A program made the position numbers and the translations under genes. Of a stretch of 64,000 nucleotides of DNA, positions 38,801 to 50,639 are shown piece by piece. The stretch comes from Psettodes erumei (Eukaryota > Chordata > Actinopteri > Pleuronectiformes > Psettodidae): assembly GCA_016785225.1 (NCBI GenBank), contig JAFBJZ010000771.1, positions 124,001-188,000 on the forward strand. The letters run 5' to 3'. The notes under the pieces are model-generated. The model worked only from the letters and a program-made list of their open reading frames with translations. It was not told where the DNA came from and made no database searches. Positions within the stretch are counted from its first letter, which is position 1. The number at the start of each line of letters is the position of its first letter.

Positions 38801-41800
38801 AGACTCCTACGCTACAGACCATTAACCCTTTTCTAACCCAAATTTAAGACCTAACCCCATCAGACTCAAACAAAAGAGGCCCAGCTATTCAGGCTCCTTA
38901 GTTCCAGTTAAGGGGGATCTTACTGATACAGCAAACCATAACACTGAGGACAAATGTGTGCTTCTAACTCCATGTTTGGCCCTTTCCTGTTTCAAAATAA
39001 CACAGTATGTAATACTTTCATCCACCTGATCTGGTATGAGAGTCAACCCTCACCACTCAAACGGCAAAAATATGCTTTTATCAACTAACCAAACACAACC
39101 CACAAACTGCCAACTTCTAGCTCTCTCTATCTCTCGCTGTTTCACACGGTGTGCAAACTACACCAAGGGGAGCTCATTCTGAGGGACTCTTCTTGCAAAG
39201 AAACACTTATAGCTGCAAGCTATAGGCCTGTGTCAGCACATCGGATATGTAATAATCAGTTAATGGCCACATTAAACCTCCACATGGGTATCAAAACCAC
39301 TCACAGTATACAACCAGCTTAAGCAGGACACAGTATAGAGAGAGGTCTGTGTAACTATACCTTTTCAGAAAATTGGTTAAATGAAAGGCTGGATGTCATT
39401 GCTGTATCAGTTGATGTCACCAATGACAGGCTCACTCATGTTCCTGCCCCCGTGCTGAAATTTTGTTTGTTTGTTTGTTTCTTATTCTCGCATGGACAGT
39501 ACATTTCCATCTCAAAAACAAAAAGCCTCCTTTTTTCTCTCTCTCAGGGAAACTAATGAACACACTACATTTAGCATTTGGCATGTCTATGCTGGGTGCT
39601 GAAATGTCATTCATTCATGACACAGTAAACGTATATTTAAAAAGAAAAAAAACATATTAACATATCTTGAATATGCTGCAGCTCTGTTAAAGGTGTCATT
39701 AAAATATCTGATTGATGAAAGGGACTCTTAACATTTGAGCTGCAGCTAAAGGACACAGTATCTGCCTCTCATGTCCAGATCAGAGCCACTCCATACCAGC
39801 CATGCTAATTAGCCAATTAAAGGGATGTGGCATGTAGGTTATCTGGCCCCACCACTCCCACCCAGCTGAGATTAACATCCCAACTGAGTGCACCTACATG
39901 AGAAAACGTCAGCATGATAATGGAGAAACTGACACCTACACAAATGCGCACAAAGGAGACAAACACCACAGGCTTCATATAATGATCTACACAATAAGGA
40001 AGACCATTTTTCTGTATGTGTGTAGAATGAGAATGCTGGGTATGTTTTCCTACCATTCAGTGCTTCTCCAGCAGGGCAGGCAAAGACAAAGACCACTTTT
40101 GATTTATTTTTCATGGATTGAGCATCAGGAGTTTTTTTCTACTGTTGCCACCTTTGGGCAGAGAGCAAGGGGCAGCTGCATTCTATGTAGCAGTACCTCT
40201 GTCTATCACTGGCACACTTATTATCATTTCAACCTGTCTTGAATGTGTTGAACACATCATGAGAAATTTTAATAGTGCATGAGCTAGTCAAGGTTCCGAG
40301 CGTGTTAGCTTCAGGGGTCAGAAGGTGGAGGACAATTACAAAGGAGCCAGTCTGTGTCATAGAGGAGGTCATGGTAAGTCACTTTTTCACTGGTCAGCAG
40401 CAAGCAAAAGGCCAAAACATAAATGGGCGTGACCAGAAATCGCTTTACTCAGTGTTGGATTTGCAGCTGCAGGGAAACAGGGCTGCCGGTGTTTCAGGGG
40501 AATCTCTCTTCCACAACAGACACAACACACAAAGCTTAGGACAGCAAGACATATGTTGAAGGATCACATTTGGTGATTCATGGTCCATGTTTTTCTTAAT
40601 ATCAGCAAATCCCGTGGGTAAACAGACACTCTTCAAAATCAAAACTATATATTTGTGAGTAAAGATTTAAATCTTAAATAACCTGAGGGTCAGTGCCAAA
40701 GACAGGGTATAGAAGTCAAGGCAGATGAACTCAGTGCAGTTCTGCACTGCCTGTATTCCTCCTCGACTGAACCCTGCTCTCTATCCAGCACTGTAACTTT
40801 ACTGTAGAGGAGAGTGAGCACAAATATTCACTGACAGAGCTCGTACACCAGGGTCATTCTGCTACCAGGAACCCGTGAAGTCCGAGGTCAAGCAGAGAAG
40901 GGCACCGTCCTTCACAGAGCAGCAGGGCAGACAATTTAGTACATGTTTAATGCAATCTTTGGCTGCATCTCTCAAACCTTCCTCTCCTCAGATCTGTGCC
41001 ACCTTGGGGTTCGGGGCAAGGAAGACGGGCGCTTTAATCTGATTGGCTGCCATTCAGCTGACTCTTGGCTGGCTTGCTTTGACCAGAGTGGGCTGCACAG
41101 TGACCTTGCAAGGTTGTTCAGTGTCTGCTGAGTGTGGCGGTTTTCGTCGCTAAATCGCTAACAATGTAACCAGTTCATGGTGCTGAAGAGCTGCTTTAAT
41201 AGTGTCGGGTGATAATGGAATACATTTGGCAAAAATTTGGGTACTGGTGGGTATATTGGTACCCAATATATGTGAGAAAATGTAGGAAAAGTGTAATAAC
41301 CCATACTGGGATAATTGTGTTTTTGTCTTTATTTTTCACCTCTTGTAAGTCTGTCAGACCTAGTTTTGTCGTAATTGAAGTTTATATTTTTCAGGATGCA
41401 TTACAGATGATGAGGTCACAAGGGTTTCCATCATTTGGTGCCACCAGTTGCAATCACCATGTGCTGATTACACAATCAACCGCACGTTTGGCACATCCAG
41501 TCTAAAATGAGGTTGCAGAGCGAGCACTTTCTGTGGACCGGACAAGTCGCTGTTTCCTCTGCTGTGGTCTCCTTGCTTTCAGTAAAGACACAGATGACAC
41601 AAAGTTGTGAATACTTTTTTTTAATTTTCTTTAAACTTGTGCATCAACTTCAAAGGGTAAACTGTGTGCACTCTAGTTTGTTTTCACAAGTTCAAAATTA
41701 GTTAAGTGTTCTTATTTTTTTTAAATACATCTTTTTCCTTTTTAAAACCATTTACACACAATTGCTCAGCACTGGATTCTAGCATTCTATCAGTAATCAG

Positions 41801-41842
41801 GGGTGTAGAATGATAAGCATCATCAGCAGTCTTCCTCTCTTC

Positions 41843-41844
<2 letters not shown>
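32899..41844. other. Non-coding stretch of nine kilobases
   Basis: I saw no gene. A short exon-like segment at 33432-33552 (acidic frame between AG and GT) is listed under findings. Sequence at about 40700-41160 is GC-richer than its surroundings but carries no recognised exon or core promoter. Confidence 0.4.

Positions 41845-41875
<31 letters not shown>
41845..41875. repeat. (TG)15 microsatellite
   Basis: An uninterrupted run of TG, about 1.8 kb beyond the grik2 stop codon in the gene's direction. Confidence 0.95.
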
Positions 41876-41876
<1 letters not shown>

Positions 41877-42135
41877 GGTGTGTTTATGTGTACACTATAT
41901 AATTGCTCTAATCAGAATTATCAATACTCTTCTTTCACGTGAAGTAAAAATATCTTTCTTTAAATATGATTCCTTTACATGATAAAAATAGTTTCTTTTT
42001 TCCTTCTTCTTCTCCTCCTTCTCAAAAACAACATTATGTCACTGATGCTTTACAAGAATGTTCTTCCTCTCTCTCGGAGAACAGAGTACTAATTGGTGTG
42101 AATCTGTTCCATGGAGAATGGGTGCACCCTGCAAT

Positions 42136-42137
42136 CA

Positions 42138-42202
<65 letters not shown>

Positions 42203-42226
42203 ACGCGTGCATGTGTGTGCACGTGT
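42136..42226. repeat. 91-bp alternating purine-pyrimidine tract with (TG)29
   Basis: From c42136 to t42226 every step alternates purine and pyrimidine. It consists of catgta, then 29 TG units (42142-42199), then gcgcacgcgtgc, atgtgtgtgc and acgtgt. Such tracts can adopt left-handed Z-DNA. It lies 1.4 kb beyond the grik2 stop. Confidence 0.97.
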
Positions 42227-42544
42227 TTGTTTGGTTGTGTGTCAGCTTTGTCTAGTGTCTAGGAAAGCCTCCTGATATACTTGGGTGGAGTACCACCTCT
42301 CTGCCATGGATGACACTCCTCATGGTGCATTTTGTGTTGATAAAAATCATTACAAAATTTGATTCTCTTCGTACAAAAACACGTTTTCATAGAAATTGCA
42401 TTTGCACAAGTAAATGTGGGGCTATGTTGCCAAAGGAAAAAAACAAATAAAGCCACAGGAGTACAAAATGAAACTGGAGACTTGATACTGAGCAAAAATG
42501 GAAAGAAACTGTGAGTTGAGGTGTATTTACTGCAGTAGTGAAAA

Positions 42545-43635
42545 TCCAGTCCCTAGATATATAAATAAGGAGTTCCATAAATAAAACAATAAATACTTAG
42601 AATAAATACAGTTTGTGTGTTGTGTGATTGCTGTGAATTTAGACTTGGTGAGCCATGCCCACACCACTCCAAGGGTCCTCCTTGCTGATATTAAGGGTGT
42701 GCACCTCCACTGAATCCTCCTTAAATGATTACTGCCTGATACATGGACATCAACAGCTCACTATATTTGCCCCTAATCCTGCGTTCTCTGCATGTATTTT
42801 ACTATATATTCTTAAATCTTAACCCCACCCCCACCCCTCCCCACATTAAAGACAAAGTGTTAGTACTCTGAAACACAAATAAATGATATCACTTATTGCC
42901 TGATGGATGATATACAGTTTATCAATTTCTGATGTCAATCATTTCCTTATGTGACTAAGCAATGCCTCTCTGTACATTTTGGGAGCTGCCGAGGTCGCCA
43001 TCGTCTTCGGGGGGCTTTGGGTTTAATTCAGACCCCTGTGGTCACTCTGTTCACAGCTTTTGAAAAGAAAAAGAATACATCCTATATAAACTTTTCTCCC
43101 CGCTTTACCCCAGTTAGTCTCTATGTTCAATCTCTATGTTCATTATTTCGGAGATGCTCTTGAGGCTGCTCGACCAGCCTCTTTTGAACTGTGCGGTGAA
43201 GACTGACTGAGCAGCAGCTGAAGATCGTAGGTCCAATTCTTTTTTCTTTTTTTTTTAAATTGATGACTTCTGTCCCAATTTTAATTTGCCATCTCTTTGA
43301 CTCCTGGGTTTTGAAAATCCTGGTGCCTGTAGTTCACCACCTTGCCAAGGTGGTAAGAGTAATGAGGTAACTCACTGAAATTTTACCCAGGTTCAAGTTA
43401 TTTCCACAGGAAATATTGTTGAGTCTCTTATCCCTAGCTAATTATAAAGAAACAAGAATGACATTTCATCAATGTACAACCGAGCACCTCGGCTCTACCT
43501 TTGAAAGAACCCAACTGTCAACCATTGCAACCCTCTGTCCCCCCCCTTACCATTTACCCCCACCCGTAGCCCCAGTGTCTCTGCACAACTCCTCACGGCA
43601 GGAGAGAGGGTGAGAAAGTGATTGGGATTCCCATT
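42545..43635 (-). other. grik2: Probable grik2 3' UTR (extent uncertain)
   Basis: Sequence directly 3' of the TAA stop must begin the 3' UTR, but its end cannot be fixed from sequence. In the grik2 sense, ATTAAA-type poly(A) signals occur at 43285-43280 and 43027-43022, and the first canonical AATAAA I see is at 41333-41328, about 2.3 kb after the stop. Around 42607-42562 the minus strand carries four ATTTA pentamers, which would act as an AU-rich element if the UTR reaches this far. The lower boundary given here is arbitrary. Confidence 0.4.
42562..42627. promoter_or_regulatory. AU-rich element (minus) or tandem poly(A) signals (plus)
   Basis: The plus strand carries AATAAA at 42580-42585, 42588-42593 and 42601-42606, followed within about ten bases by GT-rich gtttgtgtgttgtgtg. 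This is the arrangement of a cleavage/polyadenylation site for a plus-strand transcript. Read on the minus strand, the same bases give four ATTTA pentamers, which fits an AU-rich element in the grik2 3' UTR. Sequence alone does not decide which, if either, is used. Confidence 0.4.
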
Positions 43636-44151
<516 letters not shown>

Positions 44152-44440
44152 TCATGCGGGGTCAAAGTGCTTGAAATTTTTTAAAAATTGAAAGTCATTC
44201 GCTAAATTTTAGCAGTAAATTTTGTCATTTGTTTTATAGTTAGTGTATAAACTCTTCTTCCAACTTTCCTGTCTACTTACATTACTACATTACGTTTATG
44301 ACTACAAGTGTTTCCTGGCCTTTCTACAGGTTCAGAGATTGGTATACTTTTTTCTCTATCCAGACAAAACATCAACACTGGCAGATCTTCTAAATCCCAG
44401 ATTATGTCAATGATGTTTCAGCTAGTGGAAGACTAGTGGC

Positions 44441-44594
44441 ATGGTGTTAGTCAACTATGGGATGGATCGGAATGAAATTTTGTACAGGCATTCGTTGTCC
44501 CCAGGGGACATCCCTAATGACTCTGATGATCCCCTAACTTTTCCTTCTGCACCACCTACAGTTCAAGTTTTCACTATTAATAACATTTGGGACA
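44441..44594 (+). repeat. Dispersed repeat (attcatggtccccagaaga family), left part, interrupted
   Basis: It carries gggatggatcggaatgaaat, caggcattcgttgtccccag and gactctgatgatcccctaac, the block order of this repeat family. It breaks off at the Tc1-like insertion at 44595 and resumes at 45674. Confidence 0.65.
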
Positions 44595-45673
44595 TACACT
44601 CACAATCCACTTTATTAAGAACACCAGTACACTTCCTATTTGTGCTGTTATCTGGTCAGCCAATCATTTGGCAGCCATGCATTGCATACAATCATGCACA
44701 TGTCAGAAGTCAGGAAACATCAAAATGAGGGAAAAAAATCTTCGAGTGTGAGTGTGGCATGATTGTTGGTGCCAGATGGGCTGGTTTGAGTGTTTCTGAA
44801 AATGAAAACCTCCTGTCACTCAAGATTTTACTCAGAATGGAGTTTTACATCCAGTGAGCAGCAGTTCTGTTAACACAAATGTCTTGTTGATGACAGAGGT
44901 CAGAGGAGAACGGCCGGACTGTAACTCAGATAACCACTCTCTACTAGTGTGGTGAGAAAAAGAAGAAAAGCATTTCAGGACACACACCATATTGAATGAT
45001 GAGGCAGTTGGGCAACACCAGCAGAAATCACCTTGGGTTCCACTCCAGTCAGCCAAGAACAAAAATCTGAGTCTGCAGTGGATACAGACTCACCAACATT
45101 GGACAACTGAAGACTGGTCTGAAGAATCTGCATTTCTGCTGAGGATGCAGATGTCAGAAATCGGTATCAGCGTGACTCCATGAACCCAACCTGCTATGTG
45201 TCAACAGTCCAGGCTGGTGGTGGTGGTGTAATATTGCCAGGAATATTTCTTGTCACACTTTGGGCCCTTAATAATAATCATTAATGTTTTGAATGTAACA
45301 GTCTTTCTGAGGATTGTTGTTGACCATGCACATGCCTTTATGACCGCAGTTTCTAATGGCTTCTAATGGCTCCTTCCTGCATGTCACAAAGCAAAAGTCT
45401 CAAACTGGTTCCATGAACATGACAGTGTGTTCAGTGAACTTTAGAACACCTTTGGGATGTGTCAAACATGGGATTGGCAGCATAACTGTGCAGCTGGCAA
45501 ATCTGCAGAAATGATGTGATGCAATCATGTCAACACAGAGCAAAACCTCAACATGTTTCCAACTTCCATCCTATGCAATCCATGACATGAAGAACTGAGG
45601 ATGTTTTGAATGCAAAGGGAGTACTTTCCTTACTATTAGTAGGGAGTTCCCAATAAAGTGCATGGTGAGTGTA
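44595..45673 (+). mobile_element. Nearly full-length dead Tc1-like transposon
   Basis: The element runs from tacactcacaatccacttta to aataaagtgcatggtgagtgta. The terminal repeats (cactcacaatccactttatt and, inverted, cactcaccatgcactttatt) match over about 30 bp with few differences, and TA stands at both outer edges as expected for the family target site. Its 1.08-kb length is about that of an intact single-gene element. Plus-strand remnants of transposase are visible, such as VPLQSAKNKNLSLQW and HWTTEDW near 45020-45120, and a HLWD-like region near 45450. Frameshifts, stops and small duplications (ttctaatggc twice at 45350-45370) break it throughout, so it is inactive. Confidence 0.9.
44750..45600 (+). 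pseudogene. Tc1-like transposase pseudogene
   Basis: This is the body of the dead element above. Homology runs from the N-terminal DNA-binding region (gtgccagatgggctggtttg encodes V-x-A-R-x-A-G-L) to the C-terminal part (aacctcaacatgtttccaac). The first catalytic motif, normally W-S-D-E-S-R, reads W-S-E-E-S-A, so the catalytic Asp is lost. The longest intact frame is 64 codons (44992-45183). End coordinates are approximate. Confidence 0.8.
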
Positions 45674-45810
45674 TATCCACGCCACAGAGATGATTTATCC
45701 ATTATCTCCCTAAGGGTCATCCGCCGACCTTTGTTGTGCCATCATTAGGTAACATTATTAATTATCCACATGTTGGCCGATGACCAAATACCTGTAACGT
45801 AGTAGCTACC
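45674..45810 (+). repeat. Dispersed repeat, right part after the Tc1 insertion
   Basis: Sequence after the transposon continues the same repeat: gagatgatttatccattatc, gtgccatcattagg and gaccaaatacctgtaacgta, the last being the block that follows in this family. Together with 44441-44594 it makes one older copy split by the insertion. Confidence 0.6.
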
Positions 45811-48800
45811 TGCAGGGAAGAAAATAGGGAAAAAAATCTTAACAAATCCTACAAATCCAAACCAAAATGCATTGTTTGTCCATGCCCTCTAAAATTGAAG
45901 TATTTTCCGATCTGATGCTTGAATCAGCAGAGCATTATCTTTTCTATGCCTTCAAAAGGAAACTACAGATAAGTGAGAAGTGGCTTTATTAGATTTAGGG
46001 AAACGTAAATTTGGGTTAAAATGATTACTCTGTTAAGGTAAGAGGATTTTTGTTGTCATGGCTACAGGGAGAACCACGTGGTTAAGGATATAGAATGAAA
46101 ATATTAACTGCTGATTGATGAAAATTAAATGAACAGAAGGTCTTGTGTGTTAAAAAGAAGTTTTTTGAACCATTTATTCTGCCTCTCTTCCTCCCTCTAC
46201 AGTCATTGTCACTCTATACCACTCCACATCTTCTATGCTCCTTATAATTACCATGGCTGCTGGAGGGCTTTGTTACTTGTGCCTAAGGGTATGTTGCTCT
46301 GGGCCACTTGCTAAAATGGCTCACACAGTTCTTCTTGAGAGCAAACATCTTCCTTGTATTCAATTGTATGGCATTCAATTGTGTCAAATTCAAGAGTTGA
46401 TCACACCGAGGAGTAATCCCCCTGCATAATGTGATGAATCACTCTAGAGAAATAATCTCCAGTGGTCTGTGTGTGTTTTGGCCTCACTTTGTAACTTAAC
46501 TTGATGAGACAGCTGGATTTCAACAGTTTTCTATTTAAATATCCCCGAGTGCAGTTAATGCATACACTGTGATTTTCATGCAGCTGAACATCTGGACACC
46601 GTGCCAAACAATTTCACTGCATACAGCCTGATTGCATGGGAATTACATGAATGTGGAATTAATGCACAGAATCATGCATAATTGAATGATTTAATGTATC
46701 CAAATGTTGTGTGACCCTTTAAAGGGAAGCCATCCAAAAGAATGCCAAAGCTGTGATGTGCAAATGGGTCAAACTAATTCTTTCCTCAAGATGTACAGTA
46801 GAAATATGAAAATTAGATATTTTCAAAATGTCTTACTTAACTGTGGATACAAAATCACTAGCACCTATATTTCCTACAAATAATGTTTGTAACTGTGTAA
46901 CTGTGTAAGTAACTGGTTCAAATTCACTTTTGAAGGATTTCTAAAGTGGCCATATGATTAAAGACAACATATGATAATAAATGTGGGCACTGCAAATCAC
47001 ACAACACAACCAAACCAACAAATGTGTCACTGAATTTACTGAAGTTAGTAAAAATCAGTTGTTACTGATGTCTGAAAATCATCTACAATGTCATTGTTTT
47101 TGTTCGTTTGCTTATTTTAACATTGTGATCGCATGTGACAGACTTCCTGCCATCTCTCTGCTGTTAACTGCTTCAATAACCACAAAAGAATCTTACAGAA
47201 AAGCAAATGAGTTACTCTGTTATTGAGTCTTCTGTAGATACATTAATTAAAGAAAGATTTCTCATTAAGTTGCAACATCTGGAAGGTGTTATGTTTCTAT
47301 TAGTACATGAACATATGTTTTTTAGGAGACAGGGTTGATTCTGGAAATGTTCTGTTCACCGTCAGTGTTGTATTTGACTTGGTTTGTGCTAGACTGAAGT
47401 GTGGCTTCCATAGGATGATGCATTTAGAAGCCTTGCCTACGGTGGCCCAGGCGGCTCGACACAAATACAAAAGCCATAACATGAATGCAAAAGCCACAAG
47501 GAAAGGGAGCATGGGTCTGGCTATATTTTCAATCCAGGTTGCCAGGGAGGGACTATTGTTGCCAGTGGAAAGGTGGACTATGCTAAATGGGAATGTTGAA
47601 GAAGTTTGAGAAGTCAGTAAAACGTTACTTGCTGCTCAATAAATGATTACTGTTGGTATGTGACGGTCACAAATGTGCAATGTTATGAAATGTAATAGCA
47701 GCTTACTGTGATAAACACAGGAAAGAAATTGTATCTGAAAGCCATCATGACCACTGTGGCCTAGCATGTACCAATTTCTATAATTACCGTAAAGGTAAGT
47801 GGGAATGAGATGTAGCAAATGTGGGCGTGATGTGTGAAGTGATGTCTTGTAATAATTCAGAGACTGATTCAGGCACTTAAAGGCCAGCCCTGACCTTCCC
47901 ATTAATATTGTTGTGTGACCACTGATAATGCCATTCATGGATAAAGCAAAGGCAGAAATGCCAATGAAAATGGACAAATTTTTTTAATGTCAAATGATAT
48001 TGATTCCAAGGAGCTATTATAGCATTTGAACATGAGAAAGCCTAAACCACAATGATCCTGAAACATACGGTACAATTACTGTGAAGAAGTGTGACCACTG
48101 CTGATAGGCTGCTGTCTTCCTGCATTTTAGGCCAGCATTTCACACTGAGGCCAAACGGATGGGTTATCAGAGATGCATCATGTGTTAGAAAACAGTAGCT
48201 GGGTGCTGTTTGAGCAGACACAGGGCAACATTAGCATTCCTGTGGTCGTTTACGTGTGAGATTTGCAAATGTAAGTCTCCTTTTAACTCCAGTTTGGTCT
48301 CACACCAACTCCACTATGCACCCCAGCTAGTATCTCACTATGTCCACTGTTGCTGGGCAGGTATAGTACACAGTGGGTTTCCACTGAAAAAAGCCTCCTG
48401 TTGCTGGCCACCAGGTTGATGAGAGTGAAGATTGTGGGCCAGAAAATCAAAACCATGCACTAAGAGAGGCTAAAAAGTGGCAGGGTCAGGTGAGATTTAT
48501 CTGTGTTTTCATCAGTATGTGCAACATGACACTTTCAGTAGATGTTTGATCCACAGTTAATGTATGATATACAATGATGAGTGGGATTAGTGGAGCTTTA
48601 AAAGTGTGCTGTTTTTCTGCTGTTTCTGTTTTTGCTGGCATCTAATGTGCAATGGTAATATTGCTGTATGCATACCATATGTGTATTTCTTTCAGTGTAC
48701 CTGGTGATTGTCAAACCCACAGACTTGATTTTCACAGCTGTTGACCCCCTCCCTTAAATTAAATGGCATGGCAGTGTTTTCACCAGTAACAGCCCTTATA

Positions 48801-50477
48801 GCTCCAGGCTTTGGGGGATGCTGGGCCCGCTCTGCTTGAACACAGGGGACACATTGCCATCATGGTTGCCTGCTGGTGGCATGTTGGATTGATGGCGGCT
48901 GCTTTGGGGGTCATTGGATTACAGAGCTTTTATGACACTCAACAATCAGCTGCAGCTATATTGCTGCATGTCACTGTAAGACAGCGCAGAGGGAGGGGGC
49001 CTGCCTACTTTGAGGAGAATGGAAAGGTTGTAAATCTGACATGGAGAGCGGACATCAAAAGGAAAAAGCTGCATTTAGCCCATGTAATTATTTACACAGG
49101 CCTGACCATATAAATGAATAATGGTTAATAGAACGGTATATCACAAAGGCATTTCCATTGGAATTCTAAGGGTTTAATCTCGTTCTGTTTGGATGTTATC
49201 TGTGCAGTAATCCAAAAGTAATCACAAAACGATGATATACTGAAGCAAGTACATATTCATCTGGAATAGTCTCACTTTAAAAGGAATATTGTTGGTCTAT
49301 TCTTCATCGTTCCCCAAGTCCAACATATAAAGTTCCCTCACCTGTTAGAGTGAACTCTGTGGGCTCCATTTAGCTTGAATGCAGGGGGGAACAGATGTGA
49401 GGCTGTGGTGCAGATGGGATGGGGCACGGCTGTGCTATAATCCTCAATTTACTCTGCGTCTCTAGCCCCCGGCGGGCAGTAAATGATTAGCTGCTTTGAG
49501 GGTTTGTCTAATCTGTGGGCTCCTCTGAGCTGCCGTCCACATTTGGTGCAGTGCAGTCTTCATTTTGCTTTGTTGGACAACCTGTGTTCCAAATGTTTGT
49601 CCCTATGTTATGTCTCATGTGCACGTCCATGTATTCCATTATTGGGGCACACATACAAAAAAAACTGTTGTCCATCATAGTCAGAATCTGTCATAAAGTT
49701 TTAAGAAGCAATTATGTACTTATGAATGAAATTCATGTGTAGGAGAGATGTGCATATTGTTGTGAAAGCATTTGGAAGCATCTGGCCACTGCAGCCTGTC
49801 TTTCATACACTAAGGTGGAAAATTGGGGGCTGTGGAGGTTAGGGTGGATGACCTGTTGTTCCCTTTTCAGACACGTAATCAACTTGAACTTTCTAGGCAA
49901 CCATAACCTTCATCTTTACCCAGTTAACCATACTGTAACTGCCTTCTGGTGTTATAGACATTATAGACAGTCAGAATTATAAAAGTATACAAAAGTAATT
50001 ATTAAACAGGATTATCAAATATTAAAAGTCTTGTCTAACGATTGATGCATTGACAGTTTTCTCAATTTGGGCAAAAAAAAGGCTGCATTTCTTGGTTTCC
50101 AATGCATAAGTCTTTGGAATGGAATAGGCCCAATTGCCTGTAATGACATACTATATGGCAGGTGGACGCTGACATGGCACACTGCTACAAATTCCAGGAG
50201 GTTATTTTACTCCAACCAATGAGTTAGCTCTTTGACTAAATCTGTTTCTGTCTCAAAAGGAGGTCTGCCTCAGAAAAATCTTTATAAAACTCCAATCTGC
50301 TGTGTAACTGAGACGAACCTCCTGAAACATTACATTTTTCCCTTGACATCTCTATGTGTGCATACATATGCATGCATGCATGTGTGTGTGCTCGTGTGTT
50401 GATGAGATGGGTTCCTCACACACAGCTGGTGGTCCCTGCACCCCGAGAGCCAGGTTAGTCTGCGGCAGCCTCAGCAG
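45811..50477. other. grik2 intron sequence without recognised elements
   Basis: No exon was recognised. A possible repeat fragment around 47430-47530 (acggtggcccaggcggctcg then acaaatacaaaagcc) seems familiar but I cannot name it. Frames up to 113 codons show no domain. Confidence 0.4.
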
Positions 50478-50637
50478 CAGGCAGGAAGAGAGGAAAAAGC
50501 AGCAGGAGGAAGAGGAGTGGGAGGAGGAGGAGTGGCAGAAGGAAGCGGGGGAGGAGCTGAGGGAGGCAGGGCAAGGGAAAAAAGGGGAGAGAAAGGAGCA
50601 GGAGGCAGGAGAAGGAGAGGGAGGAAGGGGACAACCA
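50478..50637 (+). repeat. Purine-rich (GGA/GAA) low-complexity tract
   Basis: About 160 bases are dominated by AGG, GAG and GGA units with sparse pyrimidines, giving the Glu/Lys/Gly frame on the plus strand. In the grik2 transcript this is a long CU-rich stretch inside the last intron. Confidence 0.9.
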
Positions 50638-50639
50638 TG

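Noticed and set aside
46890..46935. ggttcaaattc resembling a tRNA B box
   Set aside because: No A box at the right distance, no cloverleaf arms and simple-repeat flanks.
48811..49113. 100-codon plus-strand frame in the last grik2 intron
   Set aside because: No motif, no splice signals and on the opposite strand to the gene.
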